Origin: Methylosinus sp. H3A
Lineage (GTDB): Bacteria; Pseudomonadota; Alphaproteobacteria; Rhizobiales; Beijerinckiaceae
Direction: 5' to 3'
Length of the DNA: 64,000 nucleotides
Assembly: GCF_015709455.1 (NCBI RefSeq)
Contig: NZ_JADNQW010000005.1
Location: 2,093,501 to 2,157,500, forward strand
Shown here: piece after piece, positions 40,809-51,517 of the stretch
Position numbering within the stretch: position 1 is the first letter of the stretch
Layout: every line of letters starts with the position of its first letter
Program-made: the position numbers and the translations under genes
Notes under the pieces: generated by a model
What the model was told of the DNA's origin: nothing
The model's input: the letters and a program-made list of their open reading frames with translations, nothing else
Database searches by the model: none

Positions 40809-41663
40809 ATGGGAGCGACGCAGGAGCATGGTCGCGCGATTGTCGTCACCGACGCCGAGACGCGAGACGCGCTCTGGGCCCATATCCTCCGCGAGGCCGA
40901 GGACATGCTGGCGCGCGAGCCGGCGCTGGCGAGCCTGCTGCTGACTTTCGTCCTCAACCGGCCGTCCTTCGAGGACGCTGTCGCGCGAAGATGCGCGGCG
41001 CGTCTCGGCGGCGCGGTGACGGAAGATCTGATCTTCGACGCCTTCGCCCGCGCTCTCGACGCCGATGTCGCGATGGGCGAGGCGTTTCGGGCGGACGTCA
41101 AAGCCGTCGTCGAGCGCGACGCCGCCTGCGGCCGATTGATCGAGCCTCTGCTCTTCTTCAAAGGCTTTCACGCCATTCAGACGCATCGGCTGGCGCATTG
41201 GCTGTGGAGCAATGGCCAGACGGATTTCGCCCTCTATCTGCAGAGCCGCTCGTCCGACGCTTTCCAGACCGATATTCATCCGGCGGCCCGCTTCGGCCGC
41301 GGCATATTCCTCGATCATGCGACCGGGCTCGTCGTCGGCGCGACGGCGGTCATAGAGGACGACGTCTCCATTCTGCAGAGCGTGACGCTCGGCGGAACCG
41401 GCAAGGAGAGCGGCGACCGCCATCCCAAGGTCAGGCGCGGCGTGATGATCGCCGCCGGCGCGAAGATTCTCGGCAATATAGAGATCGGCGCCTGCTCGCG
41501 CGTCGCAGCAGGCTCGGTCGTTCTGCATCCGGTGCCGCGCAACTCCACCGTCGCGGGCGTCCCCGCCAAAGTCGTCGGAACCGCCGGCTGCGCCGAGCCT
41601 GCGCGCGACATGGATCAGTTCCTGAACGGCCTGTCCTACGATTCTTTCAGCTATTCCATCTGA
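40809..41663 (+). CDS. cysE: Serine O-acetyltransferase, housekeeping type
   Basis: A 284-residue enzyme with the long N-terminal helical SAT domain (LWAHILREAEDMLAREPALASLL) and hexapeptide repeats DIHPAARFGRGIFLDHATGLVVG and LGGTGKESGDRHPKV. It makes O-acetylserine for cysteine synthesis. It is longer than the nif-linked copy at 8843 (247 aa), which lacks much of the first helical part. The two therefore appear to be separately regulated isoenzymes. Confidence 0.95.
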   Translation: MGATQEHGRAIVVTDAETRDALWAHILREAEDMLAREPALASLLLTFVLNRPSFEDAVARRCAARLGGAVTEDLIFDAFARALDADVAMGEAFRADVKAVVERDAACGRLIEPLLFFKGFHAIQTHRLAHWLWSNGQTDFALYLQSRSSDAFQTDIHPAARFGRGIFLDHATGLVVGATAVIEDDVSILQSVTLGGTGKESGDRHPKVRRGVMIAAGAKILGNIEIGACSRVAAGSVVLHPVPRNSTVAGVPAKVVGTAGCAEPARDMDQFLNGLSYDSFSYSI

Positions 41664-41667
41664 GCGC

Positions 41668-41982
41668 TCAGGGCTCGGACGGCGCCTGCTCCGGCGGCGT
41701 CGCCTGGCCGACGCGCCCGGCGAGCTGTGCGAAGGAAAAGGCTTCGCCGGCCGCCGATTCGCGCAGAGCGAGCCGCAGCAGCCGGGCCGGAAAGCAGATC
41801 GCTTCGAAATTGGCGTCGCGCAATTCGCGCGGCCGCAGCGGATCGCGCGCGAGCGAGCGCTCGACGTCGACGAGCAGCGCGTCGATCTCCTCGGCTCCGA
41901 GCACACCCCTGTCGCGCAATGCGCCGAATAGAGCCGAGAGGATCGCATAGACGCCCTCGAGCTGAAGATTGGCCGTGTTCAT
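41668..41982 (-). CDS. Hypothetical protein, 104 aa
   Basis: A short soluble protein, MNTANLQLEGVYAILSALFG with a later EIDALLVDVERSLARDPLRPRELRDANFEAICFPARLLRLALR stretch, mostly helical. GGAGGCG stands before the ATG. It ends five bases from the convergent serine acetyltransferase stop. I recognise no family. Confidence 0.7.
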   Translation of the reverse strand: MNTANLQLEGVYAILSALFGALRDRGVLGAEEIDALLVDVERSLARDPLRPRELRDANFEAICFPARLLRLALRESAAGEAFSFAQLAGRVGQATPPEQAPSEP

Positions 41983-42103
41983 TTTTCGCCTCCGCGCCGG
42001 ACACTCGTGAGCGGAACCGCCGGCGAGGCGATTCGATCCATCGGCGGAGAAAAAATATTTTCAGCCCGCCGTCATCGCGAGGAGAAGGGCGACTGGCCTC
42101 GGC

Positions 42104-45091
42104 TCAATGCGCCTCGTCCCAATTCTGCGCGGCGCGCGCCTCCACTTGCAGCGGCACGGAGAGCGTCACCGCCGGATGCGGCGCCTCCTCCATCACACGC
42201 TTGACCAGCGCGATCGTCGCCTCGGTCTCCTCCTGCGGCGCCTCGAACACCAATTCGTCATGCACTTGCAGCAGCATGCGCGCATTGAGCTTCGCATGGG
42301 CCAACGCTTCGTCCATGCGCGCCATGGCGCGGCGGATGATGTCGGCGGCCGCTCCCTGAATCGGCGCGTTGATCGCCGCGCGCTCGAAGAAAGCGCGTTC
42401 CGACGCGTTCGACGAGGCGATGCGCGGAAAATGGCACTTGCGGCCGAATATGGTGGTGACGACGCCGGTTTCGCGCACGGTTTTCTTGGTCGCGTCCATA
42501 TAGCCGCGAATGCCGGGGAAACGCTCGAAATAGCGCTTGATATAGGCGGCCGCCTCCTCGCGCGGAATGGAGAGCTGATTGGCGAGGCCAAAGGCGGAAA
42601 TGCCGTAGATGATGCCGAAATTGATCGCCTTGGCGCGGCGGCGCACATCCGAAGGCATGCCCTGCACCGGCACGCCGAACATTTCGCTCGCCGTCATCGC
42701 GTGAATGTCTATTCCCTCGGCGAAGGCCTGCCGCAATTGCGGAATGTCGGCGATATGCGCGAGCAGCCGCAATTCGATCTGCGAATAATCGGCCGAGATG
42801 AGCGCATTACCGGGCTCGGCGACGAAGGCCTTGCGAATCTTGCGGCCGGCCTCGTTGCGCACGGGAATGTTCTGTAGATTGGGATCGGAGGAGGAGAGCC
42901 GCCCCGTCGTCGTCGCGGCGAGCGCGTAAGAGGTGTGGACGCGATGCGTCTCCTTGTTCACGAAGCTCGGCAGCGCATCGGTGTAAGTGGATTTGAGCTT
43001 GGAGAGCTGGCGCCAATCCAAAATCCGCGCGGCGAATGTGTTGCCGCTCTCGGCGAGCTCGTCGAGCACGCTGGCCGAGGTCGACCAGGCGCCGGTCGCG
43101 GTCTTCTTGGCGCCGGGCAGGCCCATTCTGCCGAAGAGAATATCGCCCAATTGCTTGGGCGAGCCGAGATTGAACGTCTCGCCCGCGAGCTCGTAGATCT
43201 CGGCTTCCAGCCGCGCCATATCTTGCGCGAATTCGCCGGAGAGGCGCGAGAGAATATTGCGGTCGATAGCGACGCCGCGCCGCTCCATCGCCGCGAGCAC
43301 GCCGACCATGGGCCGCTCGAGCGTCGCATAGGCGCTCGCCATATGTTCGGCGGCGAGGCGCGGCTTCAGCACGCGCCACAGGCGCAGCGCCACATCCGAA
43401 TCCTCCGCCGCATATTCTGTCGCCTTGTCCAAAGGCACGCGCGCGAAGCCGATGAAGGTGCGGCCCGAGCCGGCCACCGCCGAGAAGGGGATGCACTCAT
43501 GGCCGAGATGCTTCTTCGAAAGCTCGTCGAGGCCGTGATTATTGCGGCCGGCGTCGAGCACATAGGAGATCAGCATCGTATCCTCGATCGGCGCGACATC
43601 TATGCCGTAGCGCGCCAGAACGAGGAGGTCGTATTTCATATTATGCGCGATCTTCAGCACGCCGCGCGCCTCGAGCAGCGGCTTCAAGCGCGCGATCGCG
43701 TCTGCGAGCGGAATTTGCGCGGGCGCCGGCTCGCCGCCGAGCAGATCCGCGCCGTTCGGCGAGACATGCTGCAGCGGAATATAGCAGGCGCGTCCCGGCG
43801 CGGTCGCCAGCGAAGCGCCGACGAGATCGCAGGACATCGGATCGAGCGAGGTCGTCTCCGTATCCATGGCGACGACGCCAGCGGCGAAAGCTTCCGCGAT
43901 CCAGGCGTCGAGACGCTCCAGCGTCGTCACCGTCTCATAGAGAGAGCGGTCGATCTTCGTCGCCACGCCTTGCTCGCGCCGCGCCTCGGCGAGCGCTTGC
44001 GGCGTGAAGCCGCCTTTGTCTCCCGCAGGCGCGGCGGGCGCGGGCGGCGCCGTGGGCGTAGGCGCGGGCTCGGCCGAGGCCTCGACGACCTCGCCATTGC
44101 GGCCGCGCCAGCCGGCCGGTCCGACGAAGGCCGGGTCCGGCTCGATCTCACCGGCCTCGACGCCATAGGTCTCCGCCGCGCGGCGCGTGAGCTGTGTGAA
44201 CTCCATCGCCTGAAAGAAGGAGACGAGCGTCTTGCCGTCCGGCTGATGCAGGCCGAGATCGTCCAGCGGAATCTCGAGCGGCGCGTCGTCGACGAGCTTC
44301 ACGAGCTTTTCCGACATGCGGATCAGCGCGACGCTCGCAGCATCGGTCAGAACCTCACGGCGCTTGGGCTGCTTGATCTCGCCGGCGCGCGCCAGCAGCG
44401 TGTCGAGATCGCCGTACTCATTGATGAGCTGCGCGGCGGTCTTCACGCCGATGCCCTTGGCGCCCGGCACATTATCGGTCGAATCGCCGGCGAGCGCCTG
44501 CACATCGACGACCCTCGTAGGCGGCACGCCGAAATAATCGACCACTTCCGCAACGCCGATGCGCCGCTCCTCGCGCGCGCCGGAGGCGGGATCATACATC
44601 GACACTTTGTCGTCGATGAGCTGCATCAGATCCTTGTCGGCGGAGACGATCAGCACATCGGCGCCGCGCGCGCGCGCTTGTTTGGCGTATGTCGCGATGA
44701 GATCGTCCGCCTCATAGACATCCTGCTCGATCGGCAAGAGGCCGAAGGCGCGCACGGCGGCGCGCATCAGGGGAAATTGCGGGACGAGATCGGCGGGCGG
44801 ATCCTGACGATGCGCCTTATAGTCTGGGTAGATTTCCTTGCGGAAGGAATTCTCCGACTTGTCGAAGATGATGGCGAGATGCGTCGGCGTGACGTCCGCC
44901 GCGCCCTCGCGGATGAATTGGAACAGCTTGGCGCAGAAGAGCCGCACAGCGCCGGTCGGCAGCCGGTCGGTGCGATAATTATATTTCGCGTCCTGCCTGA
45001 TGGACTGGAAATAAGCGCGAAAGACGAAGGACGATCCGTCGACGAGAAAAACGTGGCTGCCGGGACCGACGGGCTGATGTGTGAGAGTCAT
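42104..45091 (-). CDS. polA: DNA polymerase I
   Basis: PolA (995 aa) has all three activities: an N-terminal 5'-3' exonuclease (FLVDGSSFVFRAYF, later GVKTAAQLINEYG), a 3'-5' exonuclease with intact DxE (VAMDTETTSLDPMSCDL, about residue 485), and a family A polymerase domain with SADYSQIELRLLAHIADI and RRRAKAINFGIIYGIS. A proline/alanine linker (about 325-370) joins the parts. MTLTHQPVGPGSH at 45091 is preferred; the frame runs 74 codons further upstream through sequence that lacks conservation. Confidence 0.97.
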   Translation of the reverse strand: MTLTHQPVGPGSHVFLVDGSSFVFRAYFQSIRQDAKYNYRTDRLPTGAVRLFCAKLFQFIREGAADVTPTHLAIIFDKSENSFRKEIYPDYKAHRQDPPADLVPQFPLMRAAVRAFGLLPIEQDVYEADDLIATYAKQARARGADVLIVSADKDLMQLIDDKVSMYDPASGAREERRIGVAEVVDYFGVPPTRVVDVQALAGDSTDNVPGAKGIGVKTAAQLINEYGDLDTLLARAGEIKQPKRREVLTDAASVALIRMSEKLVKLVDDAPLEIPLDDLGLHQPDGKTLVSFFQAMEFTQLTRRAAETYGVEAGEIEPDPAFVGPAGWRGRNGEVVEASAEPAPTPTAPPAPAAPAGDKGGFTPQALAEARREQGVATKIDRSLYETVTTLERLDAWIAEAFAAGVVAMDTETTSLDPMSCDLVGASLATAPGRACYIPLQHVSPNGADLLGGEPAPAQIPLADAIARLKPLLEARGVLKIAHNMKYDLLVLARYGIDVAPIEDTMLISYVLDAGRNNHGLDELSKKHLGHECIPFSAVAGSGRTFIGFARVPLDKATEYAAEDSDVALRLWRVLKPRLAAEHMASAYATLERPMVGVLAAMERRGVAIDRNILSRLSGEFAQDMARLEAEIYELAGETFNLGSPKQLGDILFGRMGLPGAKKTATGAWSTSASVLDELAESGNTFAARILDWRQLSKLKSTYTDALPSFVNKETHRVHTSYALAATTTGRLSSSDPNLQNIPVRNEAGRKIRKAFVAEPGNALISADYSQIELRLLAHIADIPQLRQAFAEGIDIHAMTASEMFGVPVQGMPSDVRRRAKAINFGIIYGISAFGLANQLSIPREEAAAYIKRYFERFPGIRGYMDATKKTVRETGVVTTIFGRKCHFPRIASSNASERAFFERAAINAPIQGAAADIIRRAMARMDEALAHAKLNARMLLQVHDELVFEAPQEETEATIALVKRVMEEAPHPAVTLSVPLQVEARAAQNWDEAH

Positions 45092-45357
45092 CGGGCAAGG
45101 AGCATGTGACGCTGAGCCCTCGTAGAGAGGGCGGAAAGGGCGAGCGCAAGATAGCCTCGATCCCGCGCGATGGATACCCCCGGCTGCGACACTCCCGACA
45201 GACTGTGCGGGGAAGGCAAAAGGGCCTCGCGCGGCCGAGGCCGGCGAGGCAGTGGGGATCGTCACATTTGCATCGTCGACACTAAGCGTTCCGATGTTCC
45301 GCGAAACCGCCAATCGGCGATCGGCGACGGGTCCAGCGCCGCGATGGTCGCTCGGGC
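45092..45357. other. Intergenic region upstream of polA
   Basis: No gene is evident between polA and the small-ORF terminator. Frames are arginine rich or short. The region should hold the polA promoter, but no convincing -35/-10 pair was found. Confidence 0.45.
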
Positions 45358-45391
45358 AAAAAAAATCGCCCCGCTCGGGCGCGCGGGGCGA
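45358..45391 (-). terminator. Intrinsic terminator of the 55-aa membrane protein gene
   Basis: On the minus strand a nine-base stem (TCGCCCCGC with GCGGGGCGA) is followed directly by eight T residues. It lies about 36 bases after the stop at 45428. This is the classic rho-independent form. Confidence 0.85.
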
Positions 45392-45427
45392 AGCGAATCG
45401 AGACGATTTCGGCTCGAAAGCGCGTCT

Positions 45428-45595
45428 TCAGTCGATCATGCGCGATGTGGCGCCGGTGTCGCCGGTCACGCTCGCGCTTTTGGGCGAAATCCATTCCGGA
45501 ACTTTCGTCAGCGCGACGGCGACGAATGCGACGAGTCCGGCCATCCACAGGATGATCTTGCCGTAATTGGCGCCGGCATGAACGTTCAGCGTCAT
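45428..45595 (-). CDS. Small membrane protein, 55 aa
   Basis: MTLNVHAGANYGKIILWMAG followed by LVAFVAVALTKVPEWISPKS gives one membrane helix with a polar tail. AGGAGGGACCA just before the ATG is a near-perfect ribosome site, and a strong intrinsic terminator follows. The longer frame to 45685 reads charged, unconserved sequence. No family is recognised, but expression signals make the gene credible. Confidence 0.75.
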   Translation of the reverse strand: MTLNVHAGANYGKIILWMAGLVAFVAVALTKVPEWISPKSASVTGDTGATSRMID

Positions 45596-45783
45596 TGGTC
45601 CCTCCTTTGTCTCCGGTCGAACGTCGATGGCGCGACGTCCGGCGGGCTTTTCTCGCTTTTGCTTATGGGCCGAGCGCTCGGCCATGCCGACGATGGCGAC
45701 GCCGCTGCGGCTTTGAAACAGCCAATTCGCAAAAGCGGTGGGGTCCAGGAGAGAGCGCGCGGCGCGGTCTTTTCGCTCGCGCG

Positions 45784-46479
45784 TCAGAGCAGCGTCTCGG
45801 TCCAGCGCACGCGGCCATGCACGCGCAGCCTGTCGGCGTCGGCGCGCTCCAATCGCTCGGGCTCATAGCAGGCGCGATTGTCGGAGATGAGCGTGAGCGC
45901 CCCGTCGACATTGCGCCGCACACGGCGGATCAGCGGCGCGTCATCGAGCGAGACGAGATAGATCGCGTCGCCGATAATGTCGCGCTGCGAGCGGTCGATC
46001 AGCACGATCGCCCCGTCGTCGATCGTCGGGCGCATGGAGTCGCCCCGCGCGCGCAGGAATTCGAGCGTCTCGGCCTCTGCTGCGAGGCGCCGCAGCAGAG
46101 CGCGCGGGAAGGCGATCCTCTCGCCGCTCCCGAGCTCGCCGCCGGCCTCGTCGCCGATTCGGCACAGCGGGATTTGCGCCATATCCGGGCCGAGAGGGAT
46201 CGCCGGCGGCGCGGCGCCGGCCTCGAATATGGGAGCGCCGCGGTCGAGGACCAGCCAGTCGAGCGAGACCCCCGTCACCTCGGCGATGCGGCCGAGCTTC
46301 TCGGCCGATGCCTCGCTATCTCCATTGAGATAGCGGCTATAAGTCGAGGAGGTGACGCCTGCGTCTCGCAAGATTTTGGCCGGCCCGCCCGCCAGATCGA
46401 CGGCCTGGCCCAATCGGTGCGCGAGGCCGGTTCTGTCGAATACGGGATTTATCTTCGTTTCCGGCACGCATTCTCTCAT
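45784..46479 (-). CDS. XRE-type repressor with S24 (LexA/CI-like) peptidase domain
   Basis: A 231-residue regulator. The helix-turn-helix (about 28-70) includes GGPAKILRDAGVTSSTYSRYL; the C-terminal S24 domain has the catalytic serine in RARGDSMRPTIDDGAIVLID (about 143-162). The usual lysine of the Ser-Lys dyad, expected in the strand after the DGD..Y segment, reads R in APLIRRVRR. Autocleavage may therefore be lost or weakened. It could be a phage-derived or SOS-like repressor. It is divergent from the gene at 46587 across a palindrome. Confidence 0.85.
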   Translation of the reverse strand: MRECVPETKINPVFDRTGLAHRLGQAVDLAGGPAKILRDAGVTSSTYSRYLNGDSEASAEKLGRIAEVTGVSLDWLVLDRGAPIFEAGAAPPAIPLGPDMAQIPLCRIGDEAGGELGSGERIAFPRALLRRLAAEAETLEFLRARGDSMRPTIDDGAIVLIDRSQRDIIGDAIYLVSLDDAPLIRRVRRNVDGALTLISDNRACYEPERLERADADRLRVHGRVRWTETLL

Positions 46480-46485
46480 ATTTGC

Positions 46486-46514
46486 TTGACAGAGACGCGC
46501 GAATGCGGGATTTT
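46486..46514 (+). promoter_or_regulatory. Possible promoter for the 46587 gene
   Basis: TTGACA (46486-46491) is a perfect -35; GATTTT (46509-46514) after 17 bases is a moderate -10. It lies within the divergent region of the repressor gene. The -10 match is weak. Confidence 0.4.
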
Positions 46515-46544
46515 CGGCGCAGAGCTAGTTTCCATTTACGGTTA

Positions 46545-46564
46545 ACACGCCGAATGTGGCGTGT
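46545..46564. promoter_or_regulatory. Candidate repressor operator (ACACGCC-N6-GGCGTGT)
   Basis: A perfect seven-base inverted repeat with a six-base spacer lies between the XRE-S24 repressor gene and the divergent 46587 gene, downstream of the putative promoter. Size and symmetry suit a CI/LexA-like dimer. Binding is inferred. Confidence 0.5.
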
Positions 46565-46586
46565 CACTGTGGGGCTTGTTGCGCCC

Positions 46587-47036
46587 ATGATTTGCAGTTG
46601 GAACGACTTCGTCCGGCCGGCCTGGACGCATGATGCGGGATTGTCCGGCCGATGGGATCGCCGCCGCGACGCAGGAGTCGCGCCCCCGCTTATCGGCAAT
46701 GACAATTGGGTGAGGGAACGGCCGGGCGCCGCGCGGCGAGAGCAAGGGACATTCGGCGAGCGGCAATTCGCGCTCGCTTTGTCGCTGGCCAGGACGCTTC
46801 TGGCGACGCGCGCGCAATTCGTTCTCGCTTTGCGAGATGTCTCCCTCTCGCAATCGGGCCGTGAGCGGCCGGATGCGCTCTTTCTCCACACTGTCGAGCA
46901 GAATGTCGACGACGCGCTCTACGCCATAGGGCGGGACGGGCCGACGACGCTCGAGGAGATCGTGCGTCGCGCGATCGACGATATAGTGAACGAAGCCTCG
47001 ATCGCGACGAGCGGAACGCCGTTCTTCGCCGATTAG
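46587..47036 (+). CDS. Hypothetical protein, 149 aa
   Basis: The frame from ATG 46587 shows coding-like G/C-rich third positions and balanced composition, especially in FALALSLARTLLATRAQFVL and TTLEEIVRRAIDDIVNEAS near the C-terminus. The first 50 residues look less natural, so translation may begin later (for example GTG 46710). No family is recognised. It is divergent from the XRE-S24 repressor and may be its target. Opposite-strand frames here are arginine rich and rejected. Confidence 0.5.
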   Translation: MICSWNDFVRPAWTHDAGLSGRWDRRRDAGVAPPLIGNDNWVRERPGAARREQGTFGERQFALALSLARTLLATRAQFVLALRDVSLSQSGRERPDALFLHTVEQNVDDALYAIGRDGPTTLEEIVRRAIDDIVNEASIATSGTPFFAD

Positions 47037-47074
47037 ACGCGCGCCAGTAAAAGCCTTCGCGCGATTGGACCGGC

Positions 47075-47151
47075 CCGTCATTGCGCGCGTCGCGAAGCAA
47101 TCAAAAGCCGTAGTGCGGCCGCTGGATCGCTTCGCCCTTTGCAATGCGACG
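47075..47151. repeat. Dispersed CGTCAT-type palindromic repeat, copy 3
   Basis: CCGTCATTGCGCGCGTCGCG and GCTGGATCGCTTCGCCCTTTGCAATGCGACG form an imperfect palindrome like those at 18546 and 30702. The right end carries an extra base (CAATGCGACG). It lies between the 46587 gene and valS, which converge. Confidence 0.7.
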
Positions 47152-47157
47152 AAACGA

Positions 47158-49878
47158 TCAGCCGAGGCGTTTCGCCGCCGCTGATAGTTTCTCGATCCGC
47201 GCGCGCGTTTCTTCCAGGCGCTCGCGATTTTCCTCCACCACCTCTTCCGGCGCGCGGGCGATGAAATCGGCGTTGCCGAGCTTGGCCTCGATCTTCTTCG
47301 CTTCGCTCTCGAGCTTGGCGGTCTCCTTGGCGAGACGCGTCTTCTCCGCGGCGAAATCGATGACGCCCTCGAGCGGAATGGCGGCGAGAACGCCGCGCAC
47401 GATGAGCTGCGCGCTGCTCGCCGGCGCCGCATCGGCGAAGGAGATCGCCGAAAGACGCGCGAGCTTGCGCGCGGTCTCGTCCCAGCGTGTCACGCGCGCC
47501 TGAACCTCTGCATCGGCGCCGACGAGAACCAGCGCGACTTCCGCGCCGGCGGGCAGATTCATCTCCGAGCGCACGGAGCGCACCTCGGAGACGAGATCGA
47601 CGATCCAGCCGATCTCCGCTTCCGCGGCGGCGTCCTCGAGGCCGGCGAGATCGGGCCATTGCGCCAGCGCCAGCGGCGTTTCCCGCGCTGGTCCCTCGAA
47701 ACCTTTGATGCCCCACAGCTCCTCGGTGATGAAGGGCATGAAGGGATGCAGCAGCGCATAGACCTGATCGAGCAGAAAAGCCGTGGTGGCGCGGGTCTCG
47801 TCCTTGGCGGCGCCGTCCTCGCCTTGCAGCAGGGGCTTGGCGAGCTCCAGATACCAATCGCAGAACTCGTTCCAGACGAAGCGATAGGCCGCGCCGGCCG
47901 CGTCGTTGAAGCGATAGGCCTCGATCGCCGTGGCGATCTCGGCGGAGGCGCGCGCCGCCTCGCTGACGATCCAGCGATTGAGCGTGATCTCATTCTTCTT
48001 CGGATCGAAGCCGGAAACGCGCGCGCAGCCGTTGATCTCGGCGAAGCGCGAGGCGTTCCACAGCTTGGTCGCGAAATTGCGGTAGCCGACGACGCGTTGC
48101 GTCGAGAGCTTGATGTCGCGCCCCTGCGCCGCCATGGCGGCGAGGGTGAAGCGCAGCGCATCGGCGCCGAACTCGTTGATGAGATTCAACGGGTCGATGA
48201 CATTGCCCTTCGACTTCGACATTTTCGCGCCCTTCTCGTCGCGGACGAGGGCGTGAATGTAGACGTCGTGGAAGGGGACTTCTTTCTTGAAATAGAGGCC
48301 CATCATCATCATGCGGGCGACCCAGAAGAAGATGATGTCGAAGCCCGTCACCAGCACATTGGTGGGATAAAAGCGGTCGAGCTCCTTCGTCTCGTCCGGC
48401 CAGCCGAGCGTCGAGAAGGGCCAGAGCGCGGAAGAGAACCAAGTGTCGAGCACGTCCTCGTCGCGCGTCAGCGTCACATCGCGTCCATGCTTCGCGCGGG
48501 CGGCGGCGAGCGCCGCGTCTTCGCTGTCCTCGACGAAGACATTGCCGTCCTCGTCATACCATGCCGGTATGCGATGGCCCCACCACAGCTGGCGCGACAC
48601 GCACCAGGGCTGGATGTTCTCGAGCCAATCGAAATAGGTCTTCTCCCAATTCTTCGGCACGAAATTGGTGCGGCCCTCGCGCACGGCGGCGAGCGCCGGC
48701 TGCGCCAGCGTCTTGGCGTCGACATACCATTGGTCGGTGAGGCGCGGCTCCAGCACGGCGCCGGAGCGGTCGCCATGCGGCACCATATGCTTATGGTCCG
48801 ACACTTCGGCGAGCAGCTCGCGCTCCTCCATCATCGCCACCACGCGCGCGCGGGCGGCGTTGCGATCGAGGCCATGCAGAGCGGCGACGGTCATGTCGAG
48901 CTCGGGAGAGGGCGCGACATGGTCGAAGAATTCGTGATTGTCCTTCAGCGTCACGGCGCCTTCGGCGTCGAGCACATTGATGAGACGCAGCTGATGCCGG
49001 CGGCCGACCTCGAAATCGTTGAAGTCGTGCGCGGGAGTGATCTTCACCGCGCCCGTGCCCTTCTCGGGATCGGAATATTCATCGGCGACGATGGGGATGA
49101 GCCGGCCGACCAGAGGCAGGCGCACATTCTTGCCGACGAGCTTGGTGTAACGTTCGTCCTCGGGATGCACGGCGACGGCCGTGTCGCCGAGCATGGTTTC
49201 GGGACGCGTCGTCGCCACGGTGATGAACTCGCCGGTCGGCTGGCCGTCGTGATAGACCACCGGATATTTGAAGTGCCACAAATGGCCCTTCACCTCGATC
49301 TGCTGCACCTCGAGATCGGAAATGGCTGTGAGCAGCTTCGGATCCCAATTGACGAGGCGCTTGTCCTTATAGATGAGCCCATCGCGATAGAGCTGCACGA
49401 AGACTTTCACCACGGCGCGGGAAAGTCCTTCGTCCAGGGTGAAGCGCTCGCGCGACCAGTCGCAGGAGGCGCCGAGCCGCTTCAATTGCTCGACGATGAC
49501 GCCGCCCGACTCGGCCTTCCAGGCCCAGACTTCCTCCAAGAACTTCGCGCGGCCCAATTCGCGGCGATGCTGCTGGCGCTCCATGAGCTTGCGCTCGACC
49601 ACCATTTGCGTGGCGATGCCGGCGTGATCCGTGCCCGGCTGCCACAGCACGTCGTCGCCGCGCATGCGATGATAGCGCGCCAGAATATCCTGCAGCGTAT
49701 TGTTGAGCGCATGGCCCATATGCAGCGAGCCGGTGACATTGGGCGGCGGAATGACGATGGAAAAGGGCTTCGCGCCGGCGCGCTCCGGCCGGCCGGCGCG
49801 AAAGGCGCCCGCCTCTTCCCAGAGCTCGCGCATCCGCGCTTCGATGGTCGAGGGGTCGAAGGTCTTTTCCATGGGCAT
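47158..49878 (-). CDS. valS: Valyl-tRNA synthetase
   Basis: ValS (906 aa) charges tRNA-Val. The class I signatures are PPPNVTGSLHMGHALNN (HIGH-type, about residue 46) and GAKMSKSKGNVIDP (KMSKS). A C-terminal coiled-coil arm (AAEKTRLAKETAKLESEAKKIEAKL) is present. The ATG at 49872 (MEKTFDP) is an alternative two codons in. No promoter-proximal oddity was seen. Confidence 0.98.
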   Translation of the reverse strand: MPMEKTFDPSTIEARMRELWEEAGAFRAGRPERAGAKPFSIVIPPPNVTGSLHMGHALNNTLQDILARYHRMRGDDVLWQPGTDHAGIATQMVVERKLMERQQHRRELGRAKFLEEVWAWKAESGGVIVEQLKRLGASCDWSRERFTLDEGLSRAVVKVFVQLYRDGLIYKDKRLVNWDPKLLTAISDLEVQQIEVKGHLWHFKYPVVYHDGQPTGEFITVATTRPETMLGDTAVAVHPEDERYTKLVGKNVRLPLVGRLIPIVADEYSDPEKGTGAVKITPAHDFNDFEVGRRHQLRLINVLDAEGAVTLKDNHEFFDHVAPSPELDMTVAALHGLDRNAARARVVAMMEERELLAEVSDHKHMVPHGDRSGAVLEPRLTDQWYVDAKTLAQPALAAVREGRTNFVPKNWEKTYFDWLENIQPWCVSRQLWWGHRIPAWYDEDGNVFVEDSEDAALAAARAKHGRDVTLTRDEDVLDTWFSSALWPFSTLGWPDETKELDRFYPTNVLVTGFDIIFFWVARMMMMGLYFKKEVPFHDVYIHALVRDEKGAKMSKSKGNVIDPLNLINEFGADALRFTLAAMAAQGRDIKLSTQRVVGYRNFATKLWNASRFAEINGCARVSGFDPKKNEITLNRWIVSEAARASAEIATAIEAYRFNDAAGAAYRFVWNEFCDWYLELAKPLLQGEDGAAKDETRATTAFLLDQVYALLHPFMPFITEELWGIKGFEGPARETPLALAQWPDLAGLEDAAAEAEIGWIVDLVSEVRSVRSEMNLPAGAEVALVLVGADAEVQARVTRWDETARKLARLSAISFADAAPASSAQLIVRGVLAAIPLEGVIDFAAEKTRLAKETAKLESEAKKIEAKLGNADFIARAPEEVVEENRERLEETRARIEKLSAAAKRLG

Positions 49879-49898
49879 GGGGGAAGCTCGGAACTACT

Positions 49899-49924
49899 CC
49901 CTCTCCCCGTTCACGGGGAGAGGG
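49899..49924. repeat. 11-bp hairpin upstream of valS
   Basis: CCCTCTCCCCG and CGGGGAGAGGG pair perfectly around TTCA. The following GTTGGGGTGAGGGG is of a kind often seen in dispersed intergenic repeats of proteobacteria. A related arm recurs at 50025. Confidence 0.6.
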
Positions 49925-50024
49925 TTGGGGTGAGGGGCCGGGGCGCGAGGCGGATTGGTCGAAAGAGCGAGGGCTCGGGGCGGAAGCGGCTTGCCGCTCC
50001 AATTCCCCGAGCCCCTCACCTCGA

Positions 50025-50050
50025 CCCTCTCCCCGCGCGCGGTGAGAGGG
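50025..50050 (-). terminator. Hairpin just downstream of eno
   Basis: CCCTCTC (50025-50031) pairs with GAGAGGG (50044-50050), three bases after the eno stop on the minus strand. There is no T-run; the same arm sequence occurs in the hairpin at 49899. Confidence 0.45.
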
Positions 50051-50053
50051 AGA

Positions 50054-51496
<1,443 letters not shown>

Positions 51497-51517
51497 TTAT
51501 TAAATAGCTGAAGCAGT

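Noticed and set aside
42935..45109. 724-codon plus-strand frame opposite polA
   Set aside because: It is the antisense shadow of a clearly conserved DNA polymerase I; composition is arginine/alanine heavy and no domain is visible.
46542..47432. Minus-strand frame opposite the 46587 gene running into valS
   Set aside because: Very arginine/serine rich and overlaps the valS 3' end in another frame; the plus-strand frame has better codon pattern.
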